A DNA stretch of 57,502 bases from Cupriavidus pauculus (lineage in GTDB: Bacteria; Pseudomonadota; Gammaproteobacteria; Burkholderiales; Burkholderiaceae): assembly GCF_002858765.1 (NCBI RefSeq), contig NZ_PJRP01000002.1, forward strand, positions 731,548 to 789,049, in the 5' to 3' direction. This document shows, piece by piece, positions 44,702-53,988 of the stretch. Positions within the stretch are counted from its first letter, which is position 1, and each line of letters opens with the position of its first letter. Both the position numbers and the translations under genes were made by a program. Under the pieces are notes generated by a model. The model was not told the origin of the DNA, searched no databases, and was given only the letters and a program-made list of their open reading frames with translations.

Positions 44702-45937
44702 ATGACACAAGGCAGGAAAGACCGGTTCGACGTGGCGGTGCTGGGCGCGGGTGCGGCCGGCATGATGTGTGCCGCCGTGGCCGGCCAGCGCGGCGCACGG
44801 GTGGTGCTGATCGACCATGCCACGCGGCTGGCCGAGAAGATCCGCATCTCGGGCGGTGGCCGTTGCAATTTCACCAACCTGCAGGCTGGCCCGGCCAACT
44901 ACCTGTCGACGAACCCGCATTTCTGCCGCTCGGCGCTGGCGCGCTACACGCCGCAGGACTTCCTGGGCCTGCTGCGTCGCTACGACATCGGCTGGCACGA
45001 AAAGCACCGCGGCCAGCTGTTCTGCAACAACAACGCCGAAGACATCATCAACCTGCTGCGCGCCGAATGTGACGCAGGAGGCGTGCGCTGGCAGGCCGGC
45101 TGCACGATCGACGAGATCCGCAAGGAAGGCGATGACTTCCTGCTGCTGACCAAGCAGGGCATCGTGCGTGCCGGCGCGGTCGTGGTGGCTACCGGCGGGC
45201 TGTCGATCCCGAAGATTGGCGCCACGGATTTTGGTTACCGCATCGCCCGCCAGTTCGGGCTGAAGGTCGTGGAAACCCGCCCGGCACTGGTGCCTCTGAC
45301 CTTCGACGGCCAGGCCTGGCAGCCGTTCGTGCCGCTGGCCGGGGTGTCGATGGAGGTCGATATCTCCACGGGCAGCGGCAAGGCAGCCGGGGTCTTCAAG
45401 GAAGACCTGCTCTGGACCCACCGCGGCCTGTCGGGCCCGGCCGTGCTGCAGATCTCCAGCTACTGGCGGCCCGGCACCCCGATTGAAATCGACCTGTTCG
45501 ACGGCGAGGACGCGGTAGACTGGCTGATCGGCCACAAGAAAGGCGGCCGCAAGCATCTGGACAACCTGCTGGCCGAGCGCCTGCCGGCCCGCCTGGCCGA
45601 TGCCTGGTGCGCTGCCGTGGGGCTGCAGGGCACGCAATCGGTGGCCGACATGCCGGACAAGGCGCTGCGCCAGCTTGGCGAGGCGCTGAACCGCTGGCGT
45701 CTGGTGCCGTCCGGCACCGAGGGATACAAGAAGGCCGAGGTCACGCTGGGTGGCGTGGACACACGCGGGCTGTCGTCGTCGACCATGATGACGCGCGACG
45801 TCGACGGGCTGTATTTCATTGGCGAAGTGGTGGATGTGACCGGTTGGCTGGGCGGCTACAACTTCCAGTGGGCCTGGGCATCGGCCGTGGCGGCAGGCGA
45901 GGCGGCGGCCGATGCCGCGCGCAGCGGCTCCGCATAG
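44702..45937 (+). CDS. YhiN/HI0933-family FAD-dependent oxidoreductase
   Basis: A 411-residue flavoprotein. The FAD-binding motif [20 protein letters not shown] starts at about residue 11, and [16 protein letters not shown] (about residue 46) is the family signature of the HI0933/YhiN group. The C-terminus carries [19 protein letters not shown] and the final FAD contact [15 protein letters not shown]. The group includes BaiN of bile-acid-reducing bacteria but its members are mostly uncharacterised, so no substrate is given. It stands where several proteobacteria place rpsU, divergent from tsaD and upstream of yqeY-dnaG-rpoD. Confidence 0.92.
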   Translation: MTQGRKDRFDVAVLGAGAAGMMCAAVAGQRGARVVLIDHATRLAEKIRISGGGRCNFTNLQAGPANYLSTNPHFCRSALARYTPQDFLGLLRRYDIGWHEKHRGQLFCNNNAEDIINLLRAECDAGGVRWQAGCTIDEIRKEGDDFLLLTKQGIVRAGAVVVATGGLSIPKIGATDFGYRIARQFGLKVVETRPALVPLTFDGQAWQPFVPLAGVSMEVDISTGSGKAAGVFKEDLLWTHRGLSGPAVLQISSYWRPGTPIEIDLFDGEDAVDWLIGHKKGGRKHLDNLLAERLPARLADAWCAAVGLQGTQSVADMPDKALRQLGEALNRWRLVPSGTEGYKKAEVTLGGVDTRGLSSSTMMTRDVDGLYFIGEVVDVTGWLGGYNFQWAWASAVAAGEAAADAARSGSA

Positions 45938-46040
45938 GCGGCGCCAATGCAGTGGCGCAGGCCATGCGCTACAATCGGCGCTCTCGCACATGACCGGTGA
46001 GGCGCTTCGTTCCCTTTTGGCGACGCTTTGCTTCTGCAAG

Positions 46041-46076
46041 AAACCCGCTACGGGCGATGGCTCCGGCGGGTTTTTG
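46041..46076 (+). terminator. Intrinsic terminator between the flavoprotein gene and yqeY
   Basis: AAACCCGC and GCGGGTTT pair exactly around a 17-base loop, ending in TTTTT. It lies about 105 bases after the flavoprotein stop and 43 bases before the yqeY-like start. Confidence 0.7.
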
Positions 46077-46118
46077 CGTTATGGTCCCAGTTGCTACCCA
46101 TTTTTTCGGAAGATTGCC

Positions 46119-46568
46119 ATGTCCCTGAAAGCCCGCATTACTGAAGACATGAAGACTGCCATGCGCGCCCGCGAAACGGAGCGCCTCGGCACCATCCGCC
46201 TGCTGCAGGCCGCCATCAAGCAGCGCGAAGTGGACGAACGCGTGGAGCTTGACGACGCCGCCGTGACCGCGGTGATCGACAAGATGATCAAGCAGCGCAA
46301 GGACTCGATCAGCCAGTTCGAGCAGGCGGGGCGCGACGATCTCGTGGCCAAGGAAAGGGCTGAAGTGGATGTGCTGGTGGCCTATATGCCCGCGCAGCTG
46401 TCAGAGGCCGAAGTGGCGGCCGAAGTGCAGAAGGCCGTAACCGAAGCCGGCGCCACTGGCCCGCAGGACATGGGCAAGGTCATGGGTCTGGTAAAGGCCC
46501 GCCTGGCCGGCCGCGCCGACATGGCGGCCGTGTCGGGCCTGGTCAAGGCTGCCCTGGCGCCGAAATAA
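46119..46568 (+). CDS. yqeY: GatB/YqeY-domain protein
   Basis: A 149-residue protein starting MSLKARITEDMKTAMRARET at ATG 46119. The first half is a helical domain (RLLQAAIKQREVDERVELDD; the VIDKMIKQRKDSISQFEQAG segment is characteristic) and the C-terminal half matches the GatB tail domain thought to recognise tRNA (MPAQLSEAEV, GKVMGLVKARLAGRADM). Function of the stand-alone protein is not firmly known. The gene is conserved upstream of dnaG and rpoD in many proteobacteria, as here. Confidence 0.93.
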   Translation: MSLKARITEDMKTAMRARETERLGTIRLLQAAIKQREVDERVELDDAAVTAVIDKMIKQRKDSISQFEQAGRDDLVAKERAEVDVLVAYMPAQLSEAEVAAEVQKAVTEAGATGPQDMGKVMGLVKARLAGRADMAAVSGLVKAALAPK

Positions 46569-46786
46569 TTGACAGTTGCGTCAGATATAAGCAGGATTAG
46601 CAGTCGCAAAGCGCGGAGTTGGGGGTCGGTTGACGGGACTTGGGGCCCAATGTCGGCAAAGGCCGGCGTTCCGTTGCGGCTGCACTACAATGATTCGATA
46701 GCCGCCGGGCGACGTTCCGGTCACGCATTCCAGAAAAATGGCCGCCGGCGTGTCCGGCAGGCCTTGGCATCAGGACGGTCAGTCGG

Positions 46787-48628
46787 GTGATTCCGCAATC
46801 CTTCATTCAGGACCTGCTCAACCGCGTGGACATTGTCGACGTGGTGGGCAAGTACGTGCAGTTGAAGAAGGGCGGGGCCAACTTCATGGGCCTGTGCCCG
46901 TTTCACAACGAAAAATCCCCGTCTTTCACGGTATCCCCGACCAAGCAGTTCTATCACTGCTTTGGCTGCGGCGCCCATGGTTCGGCTATCGGCTTCCTGA
47001 TGGAGTACTCGGGTCAGTCGTATCCTGACGCGGTGCGCGAACTGGCGCAGTCCGTGGGTTTGTCCGTCCCCGAGGAGCGCAACAGCCTGCCGCCCGCCCA
47101 GCGCGCGGAACAGCAGGCCAGGTCGGTGGCGCTGAGCGACGCCATGTCGCGGGCCACGGATTTCTACAAGAAACAGCTACGCGGCGCCCCGCAGGCGATC
47201 CAGTACCTGAAGGGTCGCGGTCTGACCGGGGAGATCGCGGTGCGGTTCGGGCTGGGTTACGCCCCCGACGACTGGCAAGGGCTGGAGACCGTGTTCGGCA
47301 CCTACCGCGACGATGCGACTGCTGCGCCACTTGTCGAGAATGGTCTGCTGATCGAGTCCCAGGACAAGCGCGACGCCGACGGCAAGCCGCGCCGATATGA
47401 CCGGTTCCGCGACCGCATCATGTTCCCGATCCGCAATACCAAGGGCAACGTCATCGGTTTCGGCGGTCGCGTGATGGGGCAGGGTGAGCCAAAATACCTG
47501 AACTCCCCCGAAACGCCGCTCTTCAGCAAAGGAACGGAGCTCTACGGCCTGTTCGAGGCGCGCCATGCCATTCGCGAGAATGGCTACGTGCTGGTGGTGG
47601 AGGGCTACATGGACGTGGTGGCGCTGGCGCAGCTTGGCTTTGCCAATGCGGTTGCCACGCTGGGCACGGCCTGTACGGCGATCCATGTGCAGAAGCTGCT
47701 GCGCCAGACCGATGCCGTGGTCTTCTCGTTTGACGGCGATGCCGCCGGACGCCGGGCCGCGCGGCGCGCGCTGGAGGCCTGCCTGCCGCATGTGGCTGAC
47801 AACAAGACCATCCGCTTCCTGTTCCTGCCCGCCGAGCACGATCCCGACAGCTACGTACGCGAAGAGGGTACCGACGCCTTTGCGCGCCAGGTGCAGAATG
47901 CGATGCCGCTGTCGCGCTTCCTGCTCCAGATCGTCACGGAAGACCAGGACCTGCGCCAGCCCGAGGGCCGTGCCCGCGCCCAGTTCGAGGCCAAGCCGCT
48001 GCTCCAGGCCATGCCGGCCGGTGGCCTGCGGCTACAGATTGTGCGCGAACTTGCCGATGCTACCGGTACGACGCCCGCCGAAATCGAGGCGGTGTGCGGG
48101 CTGGGCAGCGATTCGTCGCGCGTGGGCCGTTTCTCGCAACCGCGCCCCCGCGCCCGGCGCCAGGCACCGACCGGGCTGGAGCAGCAGGTGATCCAGCTCT
48201 TGATGAGCTATCCGTCACTGGCGGGCCGGCTGGACGAGGATGCCCGCGCCTTGCTGCTCGACCCCCAGCGGCCGGAGACCGAAGTCCTGGCGCATCTGGT
48301 GGCGGCCTGCGACGGTATCCAGGGCACCATGAATTTCGCGGCCTTCAATGAGCAGCTGGCCCAGACGCCCTATGCGGATGTCTACGCCGGTGCTCGGGCG
48401 GCTGTGCTGAAAGAAGAAATGGAAGAGGCGCTTGCGACACTTGAATTCGACGGCGCCGTACACAAGCTGCTGGCAGACCCGCTGCAGCGCGAATTGGAGA
48501 CATTGCTGGCCGCGATTCAGGTCGGCACCGCCAATGAGGACGACAAGGCGCGCTACCGCTGGCTGATGCCGGAAGTGCAGCGCCGTCGTCAGATGGGATG
48601 GCGGCCCGTCGACGCGGAAGACGAGTAG
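46787..48628 (+). CDS. dnaG: DNA primase
   Basis: A 613-residue primase that makes RNA primers for DnaB-led replication. It starts at GTG 46787 (MIPQSFIQDLLNRVDIVDVV); a weak AGGAC lies about 10 bases upstream. The N-terminal zinc ribbon is CPFHNEKSPSFTVSPTKQ followed by FYHCFGCG (about residues 39-65). The Toprim core has VVEGYMDVVALAQLG (about residue 265) and FSFDGDAAGRRAARRA (about residue 310). The C-terminal DnaB-binding domain spans about residues 460-600. A TACAAT at 46686-46691 may be part of a promoter in the 218-base gap before it. Confidence 0.97.
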   Translation: MIPQSFIQDLLNRVDIVDVVGKYVQLKKGGANFMGLCPFHNEKSPSFTVSPTKQFYHCFGCGAHGSAIGFLMEYSGQSYPDAVRELAQSVGLSVPEERNSLPPAQRAEQQARSVALSDAMSRATDFYKKQLRGAPQAIQYLKGRGLTGEIAVRFGLGYAPDDWQGLETVFGTYRDDATAAPLVENGLLIESQDKRDADGKPRRYDRFRDRIMFPIRNTKGNVIGFGGRVMGQGEPKYLNSPETPLFSKGTELYGLFEARHAIRENGYVLVVEGYMDVVALAQLGFANAVATLGTACTAIHVQKLLRQTDAVVFSFDGDAAGRRAARRALEACLPHVADNKTIRFLFLPAEHDPDSYVREEGTDAFARQVQNAMPLSRFLLQIVTEDQDLRQPEGRARAQFEAKPLLQAMPAGGLRLQIVRELADATGTTPAEIEAVCGLGSDSSRVGRFSQPRPRARRQAPTGLEQQVIQLLMSYPSLAGRLDEDARALLLDPQRPETEVLAHLVAACDGIQGTMNFAAFNEQLAQTPYADVYAGARAAVLKEEMEEALATLEFDGAVHKLLADPLQRELETLLAAIQVGTANEDDKARYRWLMPEVQRRRQMGWRPVDAEDE

Positions 48629-48849
48629 CCGCCACGCGGCACGATAAAAAACGCAGCACACAAGTTTTTCGGCTTGAGCCTTCGCACATGTGATCCCAAC
48701 TGACGGACGAATCCGGGGTCTAATCGCTTAAGCCTTGATTTTTCAGGTGAAAACCCCACCTGACAGGAAGCCGGGGATTGGTGACGTGCTACAATGCCCG
48801 GTTTGGATTGCGAAATCTCTCTCCAATACTGGCGAAAGTGAGCGTGCCA

Positions 48850-51420
48850 ATGGCAAAGGCCAAAGCAACCGAAAGGGCAGCCGAGAAGGCTCCCTCCAAA
48901 GCTCCCCAATCAGGGAGCGGCAAGGCGTCCGTGAAAACAACGGCGGCGAAGACATCGACCGCGTCAGTCAGGACGACATCAGCCCGGTCTGCGCCAGCAA
49001 AGTCCGTGCGGAGCGCTTCAGCGCCCGCCGGAACCACTTCCGCCAGGAATCGCACATCCGAAAATTCAAAGCCCTCGACTTCGGCACGCGAGAGCGGCAG
49101 CAGCGCCAATACAAGCGGCAGTGATGCCGCTGCAACAGTGAAAGGCAAGAGTATCACCGTGGCGAAACAGCAGAATACCGAAGTCGAGAGCAAGCGTGCG
49201 GCAACGACGGCCGGCACCCGGACCAGCAGCGCCAAGGCTGGCGCCGCTGCCGCCGCGCCAAAAGCCCGTGCCGCAACTCCCGCACCCGTTGCATCCGAGC
49301 GTCCCGCCGCTCCGGCCGTCAAGCCGGAGCCGAAAAAGCGTGGCCGCAAGCCCAAGGCCGAGATGCAGCAAGAAGACAGCACCATCGCAGACGTGACTGA
49401 AGAGCTTTACGACAACGACGCGCCCGCCACGCCCGCGGCGGCTCCCAAGACCGAAAAGCAGAAGGCCAAGGACCGCAAGGCCAAGGAAAAGGCGCTGCTC
49501 AAGGAATTCGCTTCGTCCAACCAGGCTGGTAGCGAGGAAGAACTCGAGGTCCGCCGCCAGAAGCTGAAGGCGCTGATCAAGCTGGGCAAGTCGCGTGGCT
49601 ACCTGACCTATGCGGAAATCAACGATCACCTGCCGGACGACATGGTCGATTCGGAAACGATCGACACGCTGGTCGCCACCCTGAACGACATCGGCATCGC
49701 CGTCTACGAACAGGCGCCGGACGCCGAGACGCTGCTGCTGAACGACAACGCCCCGTCGGCCACCAGCGAGGAAGAGGCCGAGGAAGAGGCCGAGGCCGCG
49801 CTGTCCACCGTCGATTCCGAATTCGGCCGCACCACCGACCCCGTCCGCATGTACATGCGCGAAATGGGTACGGTGGAACTGCTGACGCGCGAAGGCGAAA
49901 TCGAGATCGCCAAGCGTATCGAAGCCGGTCTGAAGGACATGGTCATGGCCATTTCGGCCTGCCCGGTCACGATTTCGGAAATCCTGGCCAGCGCCGAGCG
50001 CATCGCCAACGAAGAGATCAAGATCGACGAATTCGTCGATGGCCTGATCGATCCGAACGCCGAGGAAGTCCAGGACAGCTCGCCGGCCGCCGCGGCCGCA
50101 GCAGCTGACGAGGACGAGGAATCGGAGGAAGACGGCGAAGAGGACGGCGACGAGGACGACGACGACGAAAACGGCGCTGGCGCCGGGGCGTCGGCCCGTC
50201 AGCTGGAAGAACTGAAGCTGGCCGCGCTGGAGAAATTCCGCATCATCGCCGAGCAGTTCGACAAGATGCGCCGCGCCTTCGAGAAGGAAGGCTACAAGTC
50301 GAAGCCGTACGTGAAGGCTCAGGAAGCCATTCAGTCCGAGCTGATGGGCATCCGCTTCACCGCGCGTAACGTCGAGCGTCTGTGCGACACGCTGCGTGGC
50401 CAGGTGGACGAAGTCCGCAAGCTCGAACGTGCCATCCTGAACATCGTGGTCGACAAGTGCGGCATGCCGCGCGCCGACTTCGTGGCCCGCTTCCCCGGCA
50501 ACGAGACGAATCTGGACTGGATCGAGACCATCGTCGCCGACAACAAGGCGTACAGCACGATCGTCGAGCGTAACGTCCCGGCCGTGCACGAGCTGCAGCA
50601 GAAGCTGATCGACCTGCAGGCCCGCGTGGTGCTGCCGCTGAAGGAGCTGAAGGACGTCAATCGCAAGATGTCCGAAGGCGAGCGTCGTGCCCGCGAAGCC
50701 AAGCGCGAAATGACCGAGGCCAACCTGCGCCTGGTGATCTCGATCGCGAAGAAGTACACGAACCGTGGCCTGCAGTTCCTGGACCTGATCCAGGAAGGCA
50801 ACATCGGCCTGATGAAGGCGGTGGACAAGTTTGAATACCGCCGCGGCTACAAGTTCTCCACGTACGCCACGTGGTGGATCCGCCAGGCCATCACGCGCTC
50901 GATCGCCGACCAGGCTCGCACGATCCGTATCCCGGTTCACATGATCGAAACGATCAACAAGATGAACCGGATCTCGCGCCAGATCCTGCAGGAAACCGGC
51001 AACGAGCCGGATCCGGCAACGCTGGCCGAGAAGATGGAGATGCCCGAGGACAAGATCCGCAAGATCATGAAGATCGCGAAGGAACCGATCTCCATGGAAA
51101 CGCCGATCGGTGACGACGACGATTCGCATCTGGGCGACTTCATCGAGGACACGAACACGCTGGCCCCGGCCGAAGCGGCGCTGCATGGTTCCATGCGCGG
51201 CGTGGTGAAGGACGTGCTCGACAGCCTGACGCCGCGCGAAGCCAAGGTGCTGCGCATGCGTTTCGGCATCGAAATGAGCACGGACCACACGCTGGAAGAA
51301 GTGGGCAAGCAGTTCGACGTCACGCGCGAGCGTATCCGTCAGATCGAGGCCAAGGCGTTGCGCAAGCTGCGCCACCCGAGCCGCTCCGACAAGCTGAAGA
51401 GCTTCCTGGAAGGCAGCTAA
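48850..51420 (+). CDS. rpoD: RNA polymerase primary sigma factor with long basic N-terminal tail
   Basis: From ATG 48850 this is an 856-residue sigma-70. Residues 1-225 form a low-complexity Ala/Lys/Ser/Thr-rich tail with an AT-hook-like KKRGRKPKA at 162-170, absent from E. coli RpoD. Region 1.1 follows ([20 protein letters not shown]), then region 1.2 ([20 protein letters not shown]), a long acidic insert in the nonconserved region ([17 protein letters not shown]), regions 2.1-2.4 ([33 protein letters not shown]), 3 and 4 ([20 protein letters not shown]). The start is uncertain: ribosome-binding sites are weak, and GTG 49159 would give about 753 residues. A TACAAT at 48790-48795 suits the ATG. 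The sigma domain itself is unambiguous. Confidence 0.96.
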   Translation: MAKAKATERAAEKAPSKAPQSGSGKASVKTTAAKTSTASVRTTSARSAPAKSVRSASAPAGTTSARNRTSENSKPSTSARESGSSANTSGSDAAATVKGKSITVAKQQNTEVESKRAATTAGTRTSSAKAGAAAAAPKARAATPAPVASERPAAPAVKPEPKKRGRKPKAEMQQEDSTIADVTEELYDNDAPATPAAAPKTEKQKAKDRKAKEKALLKEFASSNQAGSEEELEVRRQKLKALIKLGKSRGYLTYAEINDHLPDDMVDSETIDTLVATLNDIGIAVYEQAPDAETLLLNDNAPSATSEEEAEEEAEAALSTVDSEFGRTTDPVRMYMREMGTVELLTREGEIEIAKRIEAGLKDMVMAISACPVTISEILASAERIANEEIKIDEFVDGLIDPNAEEVQDSSPAAAAAAADEDEESEEDGEEDGDEDDDDENGAGAGASARQLEELKLAALEKFRIIAEQFDKMRRAFEKEGYKSKPYVKAQEAIQSELMGIRFTARNVERLCDTLRGQVDEVRKLERAILNIVVDKCGMPRADFVARFPGNETNLDWIETIVADNKAYSTIVERNVPAVHELQQKLIDLQARVVLPLKELKDVNRKMSEGERRAREAKREMTEANLRLVISIAKKYTNRGLQFLDLIQEGNIGLMKAVDKFEYRRGYKFSTYATWWIRQAITRSIADQARTIRIPVHMIETINKMNRISRQILQETGNEPDPATLAEKMEMPEDKIRKIMKIAKEPISMETPIGDDDDSHLGDFIEDTNTLAPAEAALHGSMRGVVKDVLDSLTPREAKVLRMRFGIEMSTDHTLEEVGKQFDVTRERIRQIEAKALRKLRHPSRSDKLKSFLEGS

Positions 51421-51436
51421 GCATCACGCCTTCTAA

Positions 51437-51515
<79 letters not shown>

Positions 51516-51525
51516 TTGAAAATGA

Positions 51526-51560
51526 AAGGGGTTACGGTTTTTGCCGTAACCCCTTTTTTT
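51526..51560 (+). terminator. Rho-independent terminator after rpoD and the tRNA
   Basis: AAGGGGTTACGG pairs with CCGTAACCCCTT around a short T-rich loop and leads into TTTTTT. It closes the rpoD-tRNA stretch. Confidence 0.92.
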
Positions 51561-51595
51561 CTGCCGCTATTCCGACTCAGCGCCGAACTTCGTCC

Positions 51596-51615
51596 AGTTC
51601 AGTTCAGTTCAGTTC
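51596..51615. repeat. Four tandem copies of AGTTC
   Basis: The pentamer AGTTC is repeated exactly four times across the end of the downstream oxidoreductase gene; the TGA stop (51614-51616, minus strand) falls at the repeat edge. Copy-number change would therefore lie just outside the coding frame. Confidence 0.85.
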
Positions 51616-52492
51616 AACCGCGTCCCGCCCGCCGCCGTGCCGTCAGCGCCAGCGCCGCCCAGTCCTTGTGCCCATCGCCATGCGCGATGGCCTCGATATG
51701 TGCGTCGCGCAGCGTGCTGGCCAGGGTCATCGGTACGTTGGCCTGTTCGCCGGCTTCCAGGGCCAGCCTGACGTCCTTGCCGCCCAGTGCCAGCTTGAAG
51801 CCGGCGGGCTCGAAGCGTTGCTCGGCGATGGCGCCGCCGTAGATCTTGTAGACCGGCGCGGCGAACACTGTGGAGGTGACCAGGTCGAGGAACGCGGCCG
51901 GGTCGACGTCGTAGCCCTGCGCCAGCGCCGCGCCCTCGCTCATGGCGCCGATCGCGGCGCCAATCATGAAATTCACGCCCAGCTTGACCGCGTTGGCCTG
52001 CTCCGGCTTGCCGCCGAAAAGCCAGGTTTTCTGGCCCAATACGTCGAACAGGGACTGCACGGTGCCCAGTGCCTGGGCGTCGCCAGCGGCGAGGATGTTC
52101 AGTTGGCCGGCCTCGGCCACGTTGACGCGGCCCAGTACCGGGGCGGCGATGTAGGCCACGCCACGCGCCGCATGCAACGCGGCCAGCTCACGCGCCAGCG
52201 CTACCGAGACGGTGCCCATGTTGATATGGATGGCGCTCTTGGTCAGCGCGTCGAGCGCCCCACCGCCGAGGATGGTGTCGCGCGTAGCGGCGTCGTCGGC
52301 CAGCATCGTGATCAGTACGTCGGCACCTTGCGCGGCTTCGGCAGCCGTGGTGGCGCCGTGCGCGCCGAGTGCGACGAGTTTGTCGACGGGGCCGGGCGAG
52401 CGGTTCCAGGCGCGTACCGGATGGCCGGCCTTGAGCAGGTTTGTGGCCATCGGCAGCCCCATCGTGCCGAGTCCAAGGAAAGCGATTTGCAT
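51614..52492 (-). CDS. NAD(P)-dependent oxidoreductase, 3-hydroxyisobutyrate dehydrogenase family
   Basis: A 292-residue enzyme from ATG 52492, starting MQIAFLGLGTMGLPMATNLL, which holds the GxGxMG dinucleotide-binding motif. The N-terminal Rossmann domain (about residues 1-160) is followed by an all-helical dimerisation domain with the conserved catalytic-lysine region KLGVNFMIGAAIGAMSEG (about residue 168). Family members oxidise beta-hydroxyacids or reduce semialdehydes; glyoxylate/succinic semialdehyde reductase-like activity is also possible. It sits between the tRNA and the nos cluster, unlinked to either by obvious function. Confidence 0.92.
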   Translation of the reverse strand: MQIAFLGLGTMGLPMATNLLKAGHPVRAWNRSPGPVDKLVALGAHGATTAAEAAQGADVLITMLADDAATRDTILGGGALDALTKSAIHINMGTVSVALARELAALHAARGVAYIAAPVLGRVNVAEAGQLNILAAGDAQALGTVQSLFDVLGQKTWLFGGKPEQANAVKLGVNFMIGAAIGAMSEGAALAQGYDVDPAAFLDLVTSTVFAAPVYKIYGGAIAEQRFEPAGFKLALGGKDVRLALEAGEQANVPMTLASTLRDAHIEAIAHGDGHKDWAALALTARRRAGRG

Positions 52493-52630
52493 GACGGCCT
52501 CCATTGCGTGCTTGCGTGCGGATGACGGACCTTGCATGCCGACGTGCGTCGGGATGTACGTCCGGAAAGGCCGCACGGTAGCACGCCCCCGCGCCGGGCG
52601 TATTGGCCCTGCTGCGGGTGCGGGATGCCG

Positions 52631-53167
52631 CTACATCCGGTGGTCATGCATGGCGCCGCCGCTCAGGTCGACCATGTCGGGCTGCACGTCGGCAAAGCGC
52701 ACCACCTTGCCGCCGAACGCATCGGCAAACTTCCGCGCGGCGTCTTCCTGCCGGAATCCGGCAATCGTCGGCCCCATCGACCCCCGGCGCTTGCTACCGA
52801 CCACGTAGAAGCCGGTCCGGGCGTCGAACCAGTGTCCGCGCGGCTTGTCCCAGTCTGCCAGTGCCATGTCCTGGGTGTACACGGCGGTCACCTTGCGCAC
52901 CTGCTCGGGCCGCAGCAGCGTGCTGAACATTTCCACGGTGTCGCAGTACCAGACCGGCCGGGTCTGGTCGCCGAAGAAGATCTGCGCCTTTGGACCGGGA
53001 TAGTCGGCCAGCAGCATGCCGTCCAGGTCGCAGGTGGTGGCCGGGTCGAAGTCGGCCGCCCCGATGGCGACCTGTGCCGAGCGCGAGCATGCGGCCAGCA
53101 GGCTCTGGAGCGACAGCAGGCCGAGGCCCATCAGTACGGTGCGACGGGTAAGACGCGTGCGATTCAT
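52631..53167 (-). CDS. nosL: NosL, copper chaperone lipoprotein of nitrous oxide reductase maturation
   Basis: A 178-residue lipoprotein. The start MNRTRLTRRTVLMGLGLL leads into a lipobox LLAAC (Cys near residue 27). The conserved TTCDLDGMLLADYPGPKAQ segment and the WYCDTVEMFSTLL segment hold the Cys and Met residues linked to Cu(I) binding in NosL. Its ATG overlaps the nosY stop by 4 bases. NosL delivers copper for the CuZ site of NosZ; its NosZ partner is not in this window. The C-terminus ends in a His/Met tail (MHDHRM). Confidence 0.94.
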   Translation of the reverse strand: MNRTRLTRRTVLMGLGLLSLQSLLAACSRSAQVAIGAADFDPATTCDLDGMLLADYPGPKAQIFFGDQTRPVWYCDTVEMFSTLLRPEQVRKVTAVYTQDMALADWDKPRGHWFDARTGFYVVGSKRRGSMGPTIAGFRQEDAARKFADAFGGKVVRFADVQPDMVDLSGGAMHDHRM

Positions 53168-53988
53168 GTCCGGAATCTCCAGATGGCAAGCAACAGCGGC
53201 GCGCCAATCCACGCGAGCATGGCGCTGCCGAGTGCCCAGGGGTTGGCGAGAATAGGAGGGACGACGCTGGCCAGGCCGTACATGTCGCGCACGGCGTCCA
53301 GCGAAAACACATTGAGGATGCGGAACAGGTCGGCGGGGTTCAGCAGCAGCACCGCGGCCATGGCGGCGTCGCCGAACTGGCCGCCCGTGGCCACCAGCGT
53401 GCCAAGCAGCAACAGATCGAACACGAGCACGAAGAACAGCCACAGGGCGATGGCCAGCCCCGAGGCCCGGGCGCGATCGCGCGCCACCACCGACAGCAGT
53501 ACCGCGATGCTCAGGAACGCCAGCCCCAGCAGCACGGCGCTGCCGACGAAGCGCAGGAACTGGCCGAGCATGCCGGTGCCGAACTGTGCGAACAGCAGCA
53601 CGCCCACAGTGGCAAAGCCCGCTAGCGTCGAAAGCGTCAGCGCGGCCGCCAGACCCAGGTACTTGCCCAGCAGCAGTTCCAGGCGCGTCAGCGGGTAGGC
53701 CAGCAGCAGGTCCAGCGACCCACGCTCGCGCTCGCCGACAATCGCATCGAACCCCAGCAGCAGCGCGATCATCGGGATCAGGTAGATCGCCAGGCTGACC
53801 AGGCTGGCCACGACGAACGCCGCCGAGCGCATGCCGATCTCGCCCTGCTGCGCGCCGCCGAAATAGCCGATGACCAGCGAGAACGCCGCGAAGACCAGCG
53901 CAATGGCCAGCACCCAGCGGTTGCGCAGGCGGTCGCGGAACTCCTTGTTCGCCACGGTAGCGATCTGGCGCCATTCAATGCACTGCAT
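53164..53988 (-). CDS. nosY: NosY, ABC transporter permease for nitrous oxide reductase maturation
   Basis: A 274-residue inner-membrane permease from ATG 53988 (MQCIEWRQIATVANKEFRDR) with about six membrane segments; the amphipathic start and the FDAIVGERERGSLDLLLAYP coupling segment are typical of ABC-2/NosY proteins. With the ATPase NosF and the periplasmic NosD it forms the NosDFY complex that serves CuZ assembly. Its stop overlaps nosL by 4 bases and its start lies inside the 3' end of nosF, so translation is coupled. Confidence 0.95.
   Translation of the reverse strand: MQCIEWRQIATVANKEFRDRLRNRWVLAIALVFAAFSLVIGYFGGAQQGEIGMRSAAFVVASLVSLAIYLIPMIALLLGFDAIVGERERGSLDLLLAYPLTRLELLLGKYLGLAAALTLSTLAGFATVGVLLFAQFGTGMLGQFLRFVGSAVLLGLAFLSIAVLLSVVARDRARASGLAIALWLFFVLVFDLLLLGTLVATGGQFGDAAMAAVLLLNPADLFRILNVFSLDAVRDMYGLASVVPPILANPWALGSAMLAWIGAPLLLAIWRFRT

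Noticed and set aside
48778..48849. An upstream RpoD start at 48778.
   Set aside because: It would overlap the TACAAT promoter candidate at 48790-48795 and has no ribosome-binding site.
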